A stretch of 64,000 nucleotides of DNA, from the NCBI RefSeq assembly GCF_026262505.1, contig NC_067208.1, forward strand, positions 14,021,962 to 14,085,961, given 5' to 3'. Numbering within the stretch: position 1 is the first letter of the stretch; the number at the start of each line of letters is the position of its first letter. This DNA is from Trichomonas vaginalis G3 (lineage: Eukaryota > Parabasalia > Trichomonadida > Trichomonadidae). Of this stretch, positions 30,201 to 41,100 are shown in pieces. Made by a program: the position numbers and the translations under genes. The notes beneath the pieces were generated by a model. That model had not been told where the DNA came from, made no database searches, and worked only from the letters and a program-made list of their open reading frames with translations.

Positions 30201-31616
30201 GGAATCACTGAGATCCTTGAGTTCTGTCTTTGGTTTGGCTTCAGCCTTTGGCTTTGTCTCGACCTTTGGTTTTGTAGCTGTTGGTTGTGGCTTGATAGAA
30301 GAAGATGAAAGGTCTGAAATTTCAGATGGATACTTCTTCTGGATGAAACTCTCCTCAGAGTCATCATCTGATGAAGATGCAAGGATGGCAGCAAGTTTCT
30401 TCTTGCCTGTGAGCTCACTTGACTCAGAATTTGTAGATACAGCAGCAGGAAGCTTTGCTCCGGCCTTGTTCATGTATTTGTCGAAGATTGAGTCATCAGA
30501 ATCGTCGGATGATTCGTATTTCTTGGAGTGTTTCTTGTCGTGATGAGAATAAGGTTTGTAATTCTTACGTGGTGGCTCTTCAATTGACTCGGAGCTTGAA
30601 TCAATCAAGTTGCTGAATTTGTATGAAGATCTCTTTGGTTCTGGCTTGTGGGAGTGCTTCTTTGGTCTGTAATCATCAGAATCTGAGTCAGAATCGGATT
30701 CGAGAGAAGCAATAAATGCTCTGATCTGTTGCCTTCTTTCGATAACTGGATCTTGGCTCTTCTTTGTCTCAAATGGCTTATTGTATTTGGTTGTTTGGTC
30801 GAATTTAGTGGTTGTAGCAAGCGAGCGCTTATTCTTGTGAGAGAACTTGCGGATGATTTCGTCAGCATCAGTATCATCGGAAGATTCTGATTCTTCGTCG
30901 CGATATGAAGGGAAAATACTCTTCTTATGGCTATGCTTCTTGTGCTTGTATTCATAGTCGAATGAATCTGAATCTGAATCCGAGTCCGAAAGAACAAAGC
31001 GCTTTAAGCTTGTTTTGGTCTTTACGTTCTTTGTTGAGTATTTGCTTGGGAAGTTGTAGAAGCTATCATCAGAATCATTTGATGAGTCATCAGAAGAGTC
31101 TATAGCCATCTGGTTGATCTTATTGAGATCAAATGGTTTCCTTGCAAGGGGATTACGAACTTGCTGAGGCTGAGCATAGTTATAATATGTTGGTCTGATA
31201 TTATATCTTGATGGCTGGTTAATACTCGTGAAGCGGTTGGCGAATTGATCATTTCGTGGCTGCTGTGGAAGGTTATAGATCGGAGTGCTTCTAACTGGAG
31301 ACTTCTGATACTGAGAAGAATACTTTGGTTGGCTAGATAGCTGCGTTGGTGCTGGTCTTGGTTGATAGTTTTGGCGGGCGAATTTTGGAGCATCGTTTGT
31401 AACTCCATAACCAGCATATTGATTTGAATATTGATATTTAGAGGATCGGGTATATGGCTGAGGCTCTGGAACTGCTGTCCTCTTTCCTGGAGAATACGGA
31501 CTTGAATAATTTCTTTGTACTGATGTTGTTGGCTTACGGTCTCTTGAAGGACCATCAACAGACTCTAATTGTCTTCTCATTTCACGGAGTTGCTCGATAA
31601 GTCTTTGAGAATCCAT
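27291..31616 (-). CDS. 1441-residue Ser/Asp/Glu-rich low-complexity protein
   Basis: The start is set at 31,616 (MDSQRLIEQL), the first ATG; an open extension upstream lacks one. A short N-terminal coiled coil (~1-30) is followed by a Tyr/Pro/Gln/Arg-rich segment (~30-170), a Ser/Asp zone with Lys/His clusters (~170-500) and a very acidic Glu/Asp zone with Lys-Pro patches to the end (~500-1441). Residues ~880-937 hold tandem SAKSEQIKETSAKSSV repeats. No folded domain is recognised. The many Ser-Asp-Ser and Ser-Glu-Glu sites look like CK2 targets. It could be nuclear/nucleolar (Nopp140-like composition) or a filament-associated scaffold. Open frames on the opposite strand are compositional shadows. 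Confidence 0.75.
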   Translation of the reverse strand: MDSQRLIEQLREMRRQLESVDGPSRDRKPTTSVQRNYSSPYSPGKRTAVPEPQPYTRSSKYQYSNQYAGYGVTNDAPKFARQNYQPRPAPTQLSSQPKYSSQYQKSPVRSTPIYNLPQQPRNDQFANRFTSINQPSRYNIRPTYYNYAQPQQVRNPLARKPFDLNKINQMAIDSSDDSSNDSDDSFYNFPSKYSTKNVKTKTSLKRFVLSDSDSDSDSFDYEYKHKKHSHKKSIFPSYRDEESESSDDTDADEIIRKFSHKNKRSLATTTKFDQTTKYNKPFETKKSQDPVIERRQQIRAFIASLESDSDSDSDDYRPKKHSHKPEPKRSSYKFSNLIDSSSESIEEPPRKNYKPYSHHDKKHSKKYESSDDSDDSIFDKYMNKAGAKLPAAVSTNSESSELTGKKKLAAILASSSDDDSEESFIQKKYPSEISDLSSSSIKPQPTATKPKVETKPKAEAKPKTELKDLSDSESGESSTSELIRRVLNGTNVDLDSDPDDSDVRAILKKHESYKSQDQPKPEKKSETKPASKPSTDFDRLMNKYLNDEDLSSEEIIPKKPLPKTSKKDDIDLDDDSEEEIKPFKAKEETKKSIPKKPIVELEEEEDIEDIEIKPMPTKKVMADEEEEDSDDLEIKTVPSKKQIKDDEDEEDSTANIKPMKEAKKSIDLEDEEESDDEKYQAILKRYAKIADKDSGSQKSSQIPDDEPSMQDSAAEKEEEDDEEIPVPKFAKKEEVEEEEDDSEITESDIQKRIAEIRASLKKEQEQQDKDIEIEEDASDEDVVEEKKEKVDEEEEEKQEEESNTFNSEDMRLLKAAGELSSVSTQGFADDEEEEETKQKEPSSPKRLLNDYDAEIDFEESEEEIKPKQSSPKPEPTKQNSPKSSVSAKSEQIKETSAKSSVSAKSEQIKETSAKSSVSAKSEQIKETSAKSSVSAKSEPVKETSQKSSFSAKSEPAKTELIVDDEEEEEEIEEDIQEKIKLPYKLPVLDSEEEVQEKEEEEESAKLSDDVKIDAEEEDEDDIDTKKFLEELKKSTNRKIIFDDEEEQKQEKKAEEEEIEEDDDDNTNLSVDELIRKFHISKKDLDSEEEEDQQIKQEKQVEENDEEESFDKDINQIIKNINKQSVDEEEQVKPTEEEEDVNAIVNKFKKPVEEEEEEESNDQDIKTLLSKFIKPEDQQKDEEEEEDSDDEEIKPIMEKLNKSASPNREQPKQTLPKEEEENDEIPKPIINKEENEEEESDVDFDDDEITKIMERIKNKSISLKDDEEEEDILKSDNEVDEINFTKSNSEEEEVEKVVADEVDVEVSKEDEEKDIKEDEEEAITSYEDIARRPEPSNDSEEEDQAIKGKMSADNIEEQLNKNVNVGGGDDNQKKAVNDEEEEDDVKLLENLKNNKDLKLDDEEEDDDSDFDLDAVMKRYNLTQEDLDDDDEEEEEVQSVEDI
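28804..28975 (-). repeat. 48-bp tandem repeat in the acidic protein gene
   Basis: Three identical 48-bp units starting at 28,804, 28,852 and 28,900 are followed by a partial unit from 28,948. Each encodes 16 residues (SAKSEQIKETSAKSSV register). The nucleotide identity implies recent unit duplication or conversion. Confidence 0.85.
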
Positions 31617-33284
31617 GTCAAGAGAAATGTCTATCGTTCCTATCAAAGGTGGAGACCGTTTATTAAAATTTTAACAATGATTAGATGAGTTATTGAAGAT
31701 TTAGATGTACCTCAATGAAATCAGTTAAAATAATCCTCAATGCTAACAAAAATCACATAACAAATTTTCAATGAAATTTTGATTTATGGTTATGCTAAAT
31801 TTCAATCATGTGCTCATAACAAATAGTATGTTGATGATCTAAATCTCGGATAAAAGCCTCTAATTTCAAGGGTTTAAAACGAAATGTAAAGATATCGAGT
31901 CATGAATTGCAAACAGCACAATATCAGGCATACATGTTCTGGTGATGCTTTATGATATCCTAAATAAGGGTTTCGTTTTGCGAAAAAAACGTACAATACG
32001 CAATTTCGCTAAAAAAACATTTAGCTAGCAATTTCGACCTTTGACTCCACTCAAGACGTCACTTTTTTAATTTTGCGGTATCATATTTTTGGAAAATCTT
32101 TATGAATATTATATAAAAAGTCTCTTTAATATCTATATTTCGTATTTTTATCGATTTTTAAAGTTTTTGCGAAAAGTATTCAATTATTTTTGCTATTTGG
32201 TCGGGTAAATGTCAGATTTGCGACATTTTCTGATATGATATTCAGATTCTACGTTGATAATAATGCTTATAGAACCCTCTTGCTATTGTGTCAAAATTGC
32301 AAAACCGATAGCAAAAATATCTCGCAATATCAAAATTGAGATATTGAGTGAATTATGCATTATAGAGATTAAAAATCTGATTTGTGAAAACATCTCATCA
32401 GTTTCTAGCTAATTCAAAAATCTTTACTATCTTATTCGATTAAAATGAAAAGGGAATAGTTTCATTATGCTTTAAATGACAGCCTTATAATATAATCATA
32501 GTTTTCGCTCAATATGCAGCATTTTTTTTTCGAAATCTATGGTCAATATCCTAAATACTGATTGCTTTGCATTCATATCTCTTACATTTTCTATACCCAC
32601 ATCACTATTCATTGCTATTCCTATCTTTTTCATTTTTGTTTGTTTCTCATAATTTCTCAAAAAACACGATAACTTGATATTTGTAAATATCATACTTTAT
32701 AACGTAAATAAGAACTTGACCTATTAAGAAAAGCAGTAATGAAAAGAAAATCTGAAATTCATAAAAATTACAAGTTTCTGATGACAATTAGCTTAATTAA
32801 ACCAGGTACAAGATTATATAATTGTATTTTCTATCCAATTATCCATATAATATCTTATCCAGAAAAAATAACTTGATCAATACCAAATGATTTTTTAACT
32901 AGTAAATAAAGTATTTTCTTTACACACACATTGTATATCATAGTTTTTTTTTTGGTTTCGCAAAACATCCAAAAACAAATATGCTATAAAAGTGACAATT
33001 TGAGCAAAACGAAACCCTTATCCTAAATTATTTCTTAATTTTCATTCAAAAAAATAATTCAGATAAATTTATGGCTTTATAAAGGAGTTCTTAATTCAGT
33101 GTGTCAATAGCACATATTTAGTCAATCAATATACAAAAATGAATTTCGATATTTCGAATTTGAAAATAAAAAAACTTTAATAAAACATTTATCACTTAGA
33201 TAGTATTGAAAGTTTCTTAGTTAAAACTAAACAAAATTGATATGGAAAACGGAAGAAATAAATTTTTACAAAATATAAAGTCAA
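31617..33284. other. Host intergenic DNA containing a Mutator-like element
   Basis: 31,617-31,956 is AT-rich, with an initiator-like TCATTGTTAA on the reverse strand at 31,671-31,680 that could serve the acidic protein gene. 31,957-33,028 is the transposon with its target duplications. 33,029-33,284 shows nothing recognisable. Confidence 0.55.
31966..33019. mobile_element. Non-autonomous Mutator-like DNA transposon, 1054 bp
   Basis: Perfect 16-bp terminal inverted repeats AAGGGTTTCGTTTTGC (31,966-31,981) and GCAAAACGAAACCCTT (33,004-33,019), flanked by an exact 9-bp direct repeat ATCCTAAAT (31,957-31,965 and 33,020-33,028). A 9-bp target duplication is typical of Mutator-like elements, which are known in trichomonads. 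The interior is AT-rich with no transposase frame, so it must move in trans. The perfect repeats and duplication suggest a recent insertion. Confidence 0.8.
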
Positions 33285-33623
33285 TTAAGCGAATGTAAAT
33301 GTGGTGCAATCGTATGTGTACATAAGGCTGCCATCTTTTCTATATTGACGACCAATTTTGATATGATCTGCGCCATCGACTCTTCTTTCGACAATCCAGT
33401 ATGTTCCGTCTGGTGATTCGAGTTTAGTATCTGTTGGAGCATTAGCAAGGTCTGGTGCATATCTTTCTACCTCTTTATCATAGCTAAAGTATTTAGGTAA
33501 ATCTTTTTTTTGAATTTCTGGTTTTTCGTTTGTTGCTTGTTTCGTAACTTTTGTATTTTCTTTGGGTTTAACACTATTTTCAGCGGATGCAAGTTGAAGC
33601 AAGCCAAAAACAAGGTAGAACAT
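33285..33623 (-). CDS. Small secreted protein, 112 residues
   Basis: MFYLVFGLLQLASA forms a short signal peptide with an Ala-Ser-Ala cleavage site. The mature part begins with a Lys/Thr/Glu-rich linker (~17-45), followed by a compact segment with aromatic and charged residues (YWIVERRVDGADHIKIG, then RKDGSLMYTY) that suggests a small beta-rich domain. There is no membrane anchor and a single late Cys. No family is recognised. It neighbours the acidic protein gene on the same strand but is 1.7 kb away. ATG start; no clear initiator seen. Confidence 0.65.
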   Translation of the reverse strand: MFYLVFGLLQLASAENSVKPKENTKVTKQATNEKPEIQKKDLPKYFSYDKEVERYAPDLANAPTDTKLESPDGTYWIVERRVDGADHIKIGRQYRKDGSLMYTYDCTTFTFA

Positions 33624-34127
33624 TTATTATATACTGGAAAAGTGTCATTTCAAATTCTATAGCTATTTTTTGAGTGAAAAATAGGAACTTATAAAGGAAT
33701 TGAATCGATTCCTATAGAAAGTTATGAGTTGTTGCGCATTAACTGATGTTCATTTTCCCTTTAATATCATAATTTATTCGAAAGATAAAACATTATGAAA
33801 GAAGAAACATAAAATATTCTTATTTTCTAGAATGTGGATATCTGTGTAATGCGAAGAGTAAGTATATTGTAATTCAATACTTGAAATATAATATTGGGAT
33901 GAAAGGAAAAAGAAAACAAATTATAAAATGTATTATCAATCAGTACTAACATTATATTTACTAAGAATTATATATGATTTTGCACCAATTTGGATTTCAA
34001 AAATTTTCTATAAAACTGTTGATAAAATCTTTGTAACATCTCTGTTGATGTCTATTGATCTTCGCTATATAAGTTAAAATTGGTATATTAGCAATAATAT
34101 TTTCGAAATTGTGATTGTTTTTGATAA
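33624..34127. other. Host intergenic DNA
   Basis: An AT-rich stretch of about 500 bases between the secreted-protein and chromodomain-like genes. No gene, repeat or structure is recognised. Confidence 0.6.
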
Positions 34128-34553
34128 TTAATCGTCATCAATAACGTATTCTGTTGCGTGTATTTCAATCTTATTGTATTCGGTGATTCCTAAAGCAGCT
34201 GGATCTCTTGCAAATGATTTTTCAACGAAAGTTGAAATAAGTTGGGGATTCATATTCCCAACATTACGGGAGTGAATCAGATAATGTGTATTTTCACCTT
34301 CTATTTTTACAATATAATATAACTCGCCATTAATGATTTTTTCGCGAACAATTTTTGTTAATGGTTTGTAGCATCTATTTATCTGTGGTTTTCGTCTTTC
34401 TTTTCTTCCTTTTTCTTTTAATTTTCCTAAATATATGTTAATTAACTCTTTATATTTATCCGAATCAGGCTGAATCCACTTTTTCGAATCTTCTGATTGC
34501 AAAAGATATTCAACAGAGCCATCAGAATAACGATGATCAATCACTTCCCCCAT
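34128..34553 (-). CDS. Two-chromodomain-like (HP1-like) small protein
   Basis: 141 residues. Residues ~2-45 (VIDHRYSDGSVEYLLQ, then KKWIQPDSD) follow the chromodomain pattern: a first strand ending I-x-x-x-R, then VEYL(V/L), then W-x-x-x-x-(D/E). A basic linker (~45-62, KEKGRKERRK) leads to a second similar unit (~66-115, IVREKIINGELYYIVKIEG), which resembles a chromo-shadow domain. HP1-type proteins bind methylated histone H3 tails and dimerise. The match is by pattern only and the aromatic cage is not fully conserved; Tudor/SH3-like folds are alternatives. A TCATTTTTTT initiator-like site lies ~17 bp upstream of the ATG. Confidence 0.5.
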   Translation of the reverse strand: MGEVIDHRYSDGSVEYLLQSEDSKKWIQPDSDKYKELINIYLGKLKEKGRKERRKPQINRCYKPLTKIVREKIINGELYYIVKIEGENTHYLIHSRNVGNMNPQLISTFVEKSFARDPAALGITEYNKIEIHATEYVIDDD

Positions 34554-35127
34554 TTACTTTATAAAAAAATGATTTTGATTGATCACTTCAATAATAAAAA
34601 TAGTATACAGTAAGTAGTATAGTATTTTTATTCATTAAGATCTCTGAAATACAAAGGAAATATAAAGTTGTAACAGAAAAGCTTATATATTGATTGTCTG
34701 TTTTGTTCCCAAACTCTACTCATCATACATCAATTGATTACATTATTAAAATCATATGGATTTTTAAAAATTGCCTCATCATATCACGATATTTCCAAAT
34801 AAAGGCTATCCCATACTACATTACAACCAATCACTTATTTAGTTTAAATTCGATGTGCTGACATAGTAATTACAGATCATTATATCGGCATTATTTGATT
34901 CGTGTCGAATCCTAGCAATGATATAATAGGAATCCACCATATGTATGTTATTTCTAATAAAGTCTTTTGTGAAGTTGAATTGCAAATATCATGAGCAGAT
35001 CCAATTAATATCAGCTCCGAAATCAAAATTCTCCTACTAATATGATGGTATGTATCCATTTCAGAGGAAAAGCTTGATTTTTTATATTCTCATTCAAAAT
35101 ATTTTGAAAGGCTGAAATTTTAGTTGA
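34554..35127. other. Divergent host intergenic region
   Basis: Separates the chromodomain-like gene and the BEACH gene, which point away from each other. Besides the initiator-like sites at 34,568-34,572 (reverse) and TCATTC at 35,090-35,095 (forward, leader ~36 bases), nothing is recognised. Confidence 0.5.
34568..34572 (-). promoter_or_regulatory. Initiator-like site of the chromodomain-like gene
   Basis: Reverse-strand TCATT followed by a T run matches the trichomonad initiator (TCA-Y-W) and would give a ~17-base leader, the usual short length. Confidence 0.4.
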
Positions 35128-38100
35128 ATGCATAGGAATAGTATTGATTGGACTAGTTCGTCAGAACGATTGATTACTGTGACGGACTCGAGCATGTATG
35201 ACATGCTTTATCGGTTTTTAGTAAATATTGCTTTACCTGATGATGATGGATCACAATTTTTTCAAATTTTATCAACAATTAAATTTCCATTGCTTGATAT
35301 AAAAACCATAAACAAGGTTTCTTCAATGCCAATCAATGAACACTCAGCTGTAGAGCGTTTAACTCCAATTCGACCATATTTTATTTTTAATGCAAATTTA
35401 CTTTCGAGTTTTTTAAGTTATTTAAACGATGACATAGTCAAAAAGCCTTCATCAACGATTATACTTTACTATATTGTCATTTCTTGGATGGGAAAACAAG
35501 ATATTTTAGAGGTAATATCTTGTTTTAAAGATATGATCCTTACTGTTGAGAAATTCAAACAAATTATTAATCAACCGCTTTATAACTACATACTCAACCA
35601 GATTTGCGCCCGTTATTTCGAGAATCCAACTCAACCATTTCCTTCTGACCTTATTGAGACTATTTTCACTGAAATCAACCAGTACAACTTCGAATTCGCT
35701 TCGGAAGTTCTAAACAAGTCCGTAATGAGCAGGGCTTCAGATTCTTTCCTTTATTTGACAAATTTATTTAATTCGTGTTTATCAAGCAATCCAGAGAAAT
35801 TTGCCGATTTAGATTACCAAATACTGATATCTACGCTCTACCAATACATGACAGAGTTCGACGAGACTTCTTTAAGTATAATTTCAACATTAGGCACGAT
35901 TAAAGAAAATCAATACCTTACAGAGGCCGTTAAAGACCTTCCTTCTATAATATGCCATAAGATACAACCGAAATGCGAATCGTTCACTCAACCTTCTGAA
36001 GAAGATTTTATTCAAATTGATATTGACTGTAAAACAAAAGAATTTTCATTCTCGCCTGATCCAACAGATCTTTTTCCAAATGGTATTGATGAAATATCAA
36101 CCAGTATCTACGAAACTAATCTTTCTTTCGATGAATTACTTTCAAATGAGGACAAAAAGATTTTAAGAAGTATTATTGCATTTCTAAGTCGTATGCATGA
36201 TTGTTATTCTGATGTTTTCTTTGATTCTTTTGTTGAAGTTGTTGATAATTCAAGTTTTATCATATTTTTGTATATTTTAGCTTATATAAGGAAAGTTAGG
36301 ATATCAGACAAAATATTTGTTAAGTTTTTTGTCGTTTTCCAGCCAGGAATTACTGTTTTCAAGCCGCCAGAAAATATTAATTTTATTAACTTTTACAGGA
36401 AGACAGTTCTCTCTATACTATCAATTCATGCACCTATAACTATTGGAAAATTGCTAATTTTGAATGAGGAACATCCTTTGTTGTTGGCAGATATCATTGG
36501 CAGAATCAACAACAAGCTTTCAGTTTATGATCTGACGATATTAACCGATGATAATATTTTAGGAACTATTATAAGGGTGATTTCAATGCTAACTCAGCTG
36601 ATATTAAAAGGCATTGAAGTTGAAGCATCAAGGAAGGCCATTGCTACCATAATATATTACATATTTGCAATTTTAGAGAACAAATTCGCTGCTGCACGCT
36701 GCTTTTTGTCTCCGATTTTTGCATCTGGCTTCTTATCTCGAGTTTTGGAGCCATCAATGCAAAAACCAATCATCAATGCTTTGCATACATTCCTTACAGA
36801 ATACTCCAATACAGACGTAACTCTTCTACAACCTTTGGTAGAATTCATTTGCGGAATTCTCGGAGTATGTAGGTCGTTACCTAAAACAGATAGACTTTCC
36901 AGTATCGTTGTTGACATGCTCAACTGCGTAAATGACTCCCTCGCTCATAATACTGCAATTATAAATTGCTTCTCACCAATTTTGCTTCCAGCCACTTATT
37001 TCCTTGTAGAAAATTCATCAAAGGACTTATTACGTGAAGTTTTATACCTTTCAACCCTTTTGGTTGACGAAACAACGAAATTTCATATTTCATATGAAAC
37101 AGCAACACTTTTATCAGCAGCAACAAGGGCTGCTGAATCAGAAATAGTCTCAGATGCAACAATATGCGGTCTTTTGACAATTTTAGCAAACTCAAGAGCC
37201 GCATCTCCAAAAGTCATGTTTTTAATCAAAGAATACAACATGATAAACGTATTAATATCAGTTCTCAGGAATGAAAAGCAGTTTATAGAGATTATTGACT
37301 TATTACAACAACTTTGTAAGCATTCATTGCATAATTGTAGGATGTGTCATAATGGCGAGCTCGATTTATTACTTTTAGAGATAATTAAGAACCATGGAAA
37401 GGAATTTACGTTCAGAGGAATCAAGTATTCCGTAACAATTTCAAAAGAGAACGTTGTGAACGTGATTCTTCCGATGATAACGACAATTTCGTCATTTGTA
37501 TCATCACCTCAAGTCGTAATGTCTCTTTTAAGTGTAATTTCTCCAAGTTCTGACCGTACATTTTCTGATTTCGCAATTTCTGCGATGAAAGAGATCGGAT
37601 CTACATTAAGCTTAGTTATGCAGTCACCAAAACTCATAACACCGCTCGGAGATCCTTTTACTTACTTAGATATCACAGGAGTTACGAATAAGCACATTCA
37701 CGGCGGTTTTACTTTACAATTTTACATTCAAAATGATGTTCCCGCCGCATTAATGAGTACGAGATGCCCACAGATCATACAGATAAATGACACAGGAGAT
37801 TTAATATTTAGACTGCATTTAAGTGGAAATTCAATTATTTGCAACATTTGGTCGGCAAACAGACTAAGCTATGCAGCATTAGCATCCAATTTGCCATCAT
37901 GCACATGGTTTGTCGCAACAATTGCTGTCAATAACGACGGAAAAGACTCAAATGTCAGTTTTTATGTAAATGGCAAGCAAGTAAACTCATATTCCGTTAA
38001 TTTATACAACTTCCACGAAGGAAACCTCGGAATAAAGATCGGCGGAGTCTCACAGAACGACGATGACAGTTTATTTGATTGTCGACTTGGAGATGTATGG

Positions 38101-41100
38101 TTCTTTGGCGAATGTTTAGACAAAAGAACGATCTCTGAACTCAATATGATCGGCGCTAGGGCAAGCGATGTCGGTTCTTACGCTATTTTCAGTTATCCGA
38201 AATCCGTAATTGCCAGTGGCGTTGATATAAAGCTTAACAAAGGTCCTATTTATTCTCAGAACTCCATATTGGATATGTTCACCCAGAGAATTACCGATCT
38301 AGTACCTTTCTTTGACTACATGGACACAATGCCAAACCATTTCCCACCACAGTTGATAGATCTGATACAATGCATAGTTCCCTCACTTACCGAATCAGAT
38401 ACCGATATATTCCACTTGATATCAAACCTATTGTTAAATGCTCCTTACTCAAAGTTAACTTACGGTTTGTATCAAAAATTCTTTGCAGTCATTGAAAAAA
38501 TAAACTGCACAAAAATTACGGAATCATTAATTTCCAATATATTGTTCAATCCTGAATTATGGTGTTGTTCCGAACCGAAAGAACTGACAAGAATTGTTTC
38601 TCACTGGAGTAATTCTTTGTTTACAAGTTCTCCGAGTATTTTCATGCGTGTTGTTCCTATTTCTACTGTTTTGGCAGTGATGAGAATGTATTTCTACTAC
38701 CAGCCAATAGAAATAGAAATAATAAGAGCTTTCAACACCAGAAAAAGACCTCAGAACTTAGATATCGAATTTTGCCGTCAAAATTTGTCAAGATTGGTTT
38801 ATTCGATGTCACTTTTTAAGTTTACTACCAAAGATGCGATTTCTATTATTAGTCATTGTTCTACATGTGCTGATATACAGCAATCCATTAATTTGATGAG
38901 TTTGTTGACAGATATTTGCAAGAACAACAAAATTGATTTTCCTCCACATGTTTCTAAATTAGTTTATCATCAATTGAAGCTAAATTCGGAGGAAAGATTT
39001 GTCACAGCCATCAAATTACTGTATGCCATGAATACAAAGGATTTCTACTTAGTTCATATCAATGCAATTGTTTCTTTGTTGTCTGGAAATTATATTACAG
39101 AAAAATTATATGAAAATTTATTACAAATTTTCAATAATCATCATTTAATTTATCCATTGTTAATTATCATTGCAAACACTTTGTATAAGTCTGATGAGTT
39201 CGCTGAACAAATTAAAAATATAGAGTTCAGTTACGAAGAAGCGAATTTGATGATACAACATGATTTGTGGTGTTTTTGGTTGATTTTATTAGTTGTTAAT
39301 GGCGAAAGCAAAACAAAACAAATTGTTACTGATATAATTGTTAAAATATTCTTCGTCAATCCACAGATTAATTTCATTGACGACATATTAATAATTATTG
39401 ATTTGTTTGCAAATATAACTGATTTCGGAATTGAAGAATTTGGCAGAAATTTGTGTGAAAAAATTGTTCCTTTAGTTGGATCCATAGATTCCTCAAAACT
39501 CCATGCATTGTTTATCAAAAGATGTATCAAGTATTTGTTCTTTAGAATCAATGGTTCAAACACTACTGATGGTTTACAAAATTTGTTTGAATTGTCACCT
39601 TTTTCTTTATTTGATGTTACAAATTCTGTTTCACAATTCATCAGGGATCAGAGACTATTAAATATAGATGACATCAGAGAAGCGTTTGTCAATTTATCTA
39701 TACAAGATTACAAGTTCATGTTGAGGATCGATGACAATTGTTTAATTCAAGATAAAGATTTATTCGCTGCAACAATGGCTTTGTTACAAAATTTGCCAGT
39801 TTTGGATGATGACATGAAATTCTGGGTGAAATACCTCACGTTTTTGAATGAAAAGAATAAGAGAAGTCCGCAATTGATACTAGAACTCAATGAGTATCTT
39901 CCTGCTTTCTATGAATCAATGAACAAACAGTTCCAAATCGGTTTGCATAACTTCAAAAACATAATTAATAAAAATTTGGAAACAGGAAACGTTCAATGTG
40001 CCACTTCACTTTTGTCATTAAAGACACGTGATATTGGATTAAGTTCATTTGATATCGATGTCTACACGCAACAGATAAATATAAGTGAACACACAGCGAA
40101 TAGACAAATAAGAAGATATTCAAGACAAAATAGCTACATGTCACAACCATGGAGTGGTTTGACAAAGACGAAAGTTCTTTCCAGGTCATTCTCTTACTGT
40201 CCTTCTTTAAGCCAGCCAATAATGAAAATACCATCATCTAAAAATTACTTAAACGGTGACAAAATCAAAAATTTGCCAGAAAATGACGATGTAAAGCAAT
40301 TTAATTGTTTACATGTCAGAATTAAAGGTGATGAAACATGTGTTTTCCAGATTTGGCCTGACCGCGTCATGCTTATCAAAATAGACAAAGTTATACAGAT
40401 ACCAATGAAAGAAGTTTTGTGTGTTTTGGTAAGAAACCGTTTACACCGATCAAATTCAATTGAAATTTTCTATGCCGACCAAAAGAGTATTTTACTTGAT
40501 TTCACGCCTGTTTTGTTATCAGAAGTTTTACCACATTTCATGAGATATCAAGTTAAAAGTGTCCAAGTTGTTTCGATGCAAAATTACTTCCCTCAATTGT
40601 CATTCACGAAAATGTGGATTAACAGGGAAATTTCGAATTTCGAGTACTTGATGAGATTGAATTTGTTCACAGGAAGAAGTTACCATGATATGAGTTTGTA
40701 TCCGATCTTTCCATGGGTTTGTTTAGATTTCGATTCTGAAAAATTAGATTTTAATAATCCAGCAATTTTCAGAGATTTCACGAAATCTATTGTTGATCAA
40801 AATGGTTTCATGTACATGACCAGTCCTTCTAATCCTACTGTTGTTAAATACTTCCTTGGAAAAGTCCCTCCTTTCGATGTTTCTTTCGAAAAGACAAAAT
40901 TCGATTTAGGAAAATTCGAATCTTTGAAACAAACAATCGAAAAAATCAAGGAAGGAATGAACTCCGTTGAAATCACTCCTGAATTCTTCTTCTCACCAGA
41001 ATATTTTGCAGGAATTGAACTTCCTAAATGGGCGAAGAACGAATTCGTTTTTGTTTACTACAATAGAAAACTTTTGGAGTCAGAATATGTCTCACAAAAT

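Noticed and set aside
27673-30543. Several Ser-rich frames on the forward strand opposite the acidic protein gene
   Set aside because: They are complements of GAA/GAT-rich codons (TTC/ATC/TCT runs) and end at random; compositional shadows.
31617-31646. Ten-codon upstream extension of the acidic protein gene
   Set aside because: It begins with TTG, not ATG. A eukaryotic start at 31,616 is preferred.
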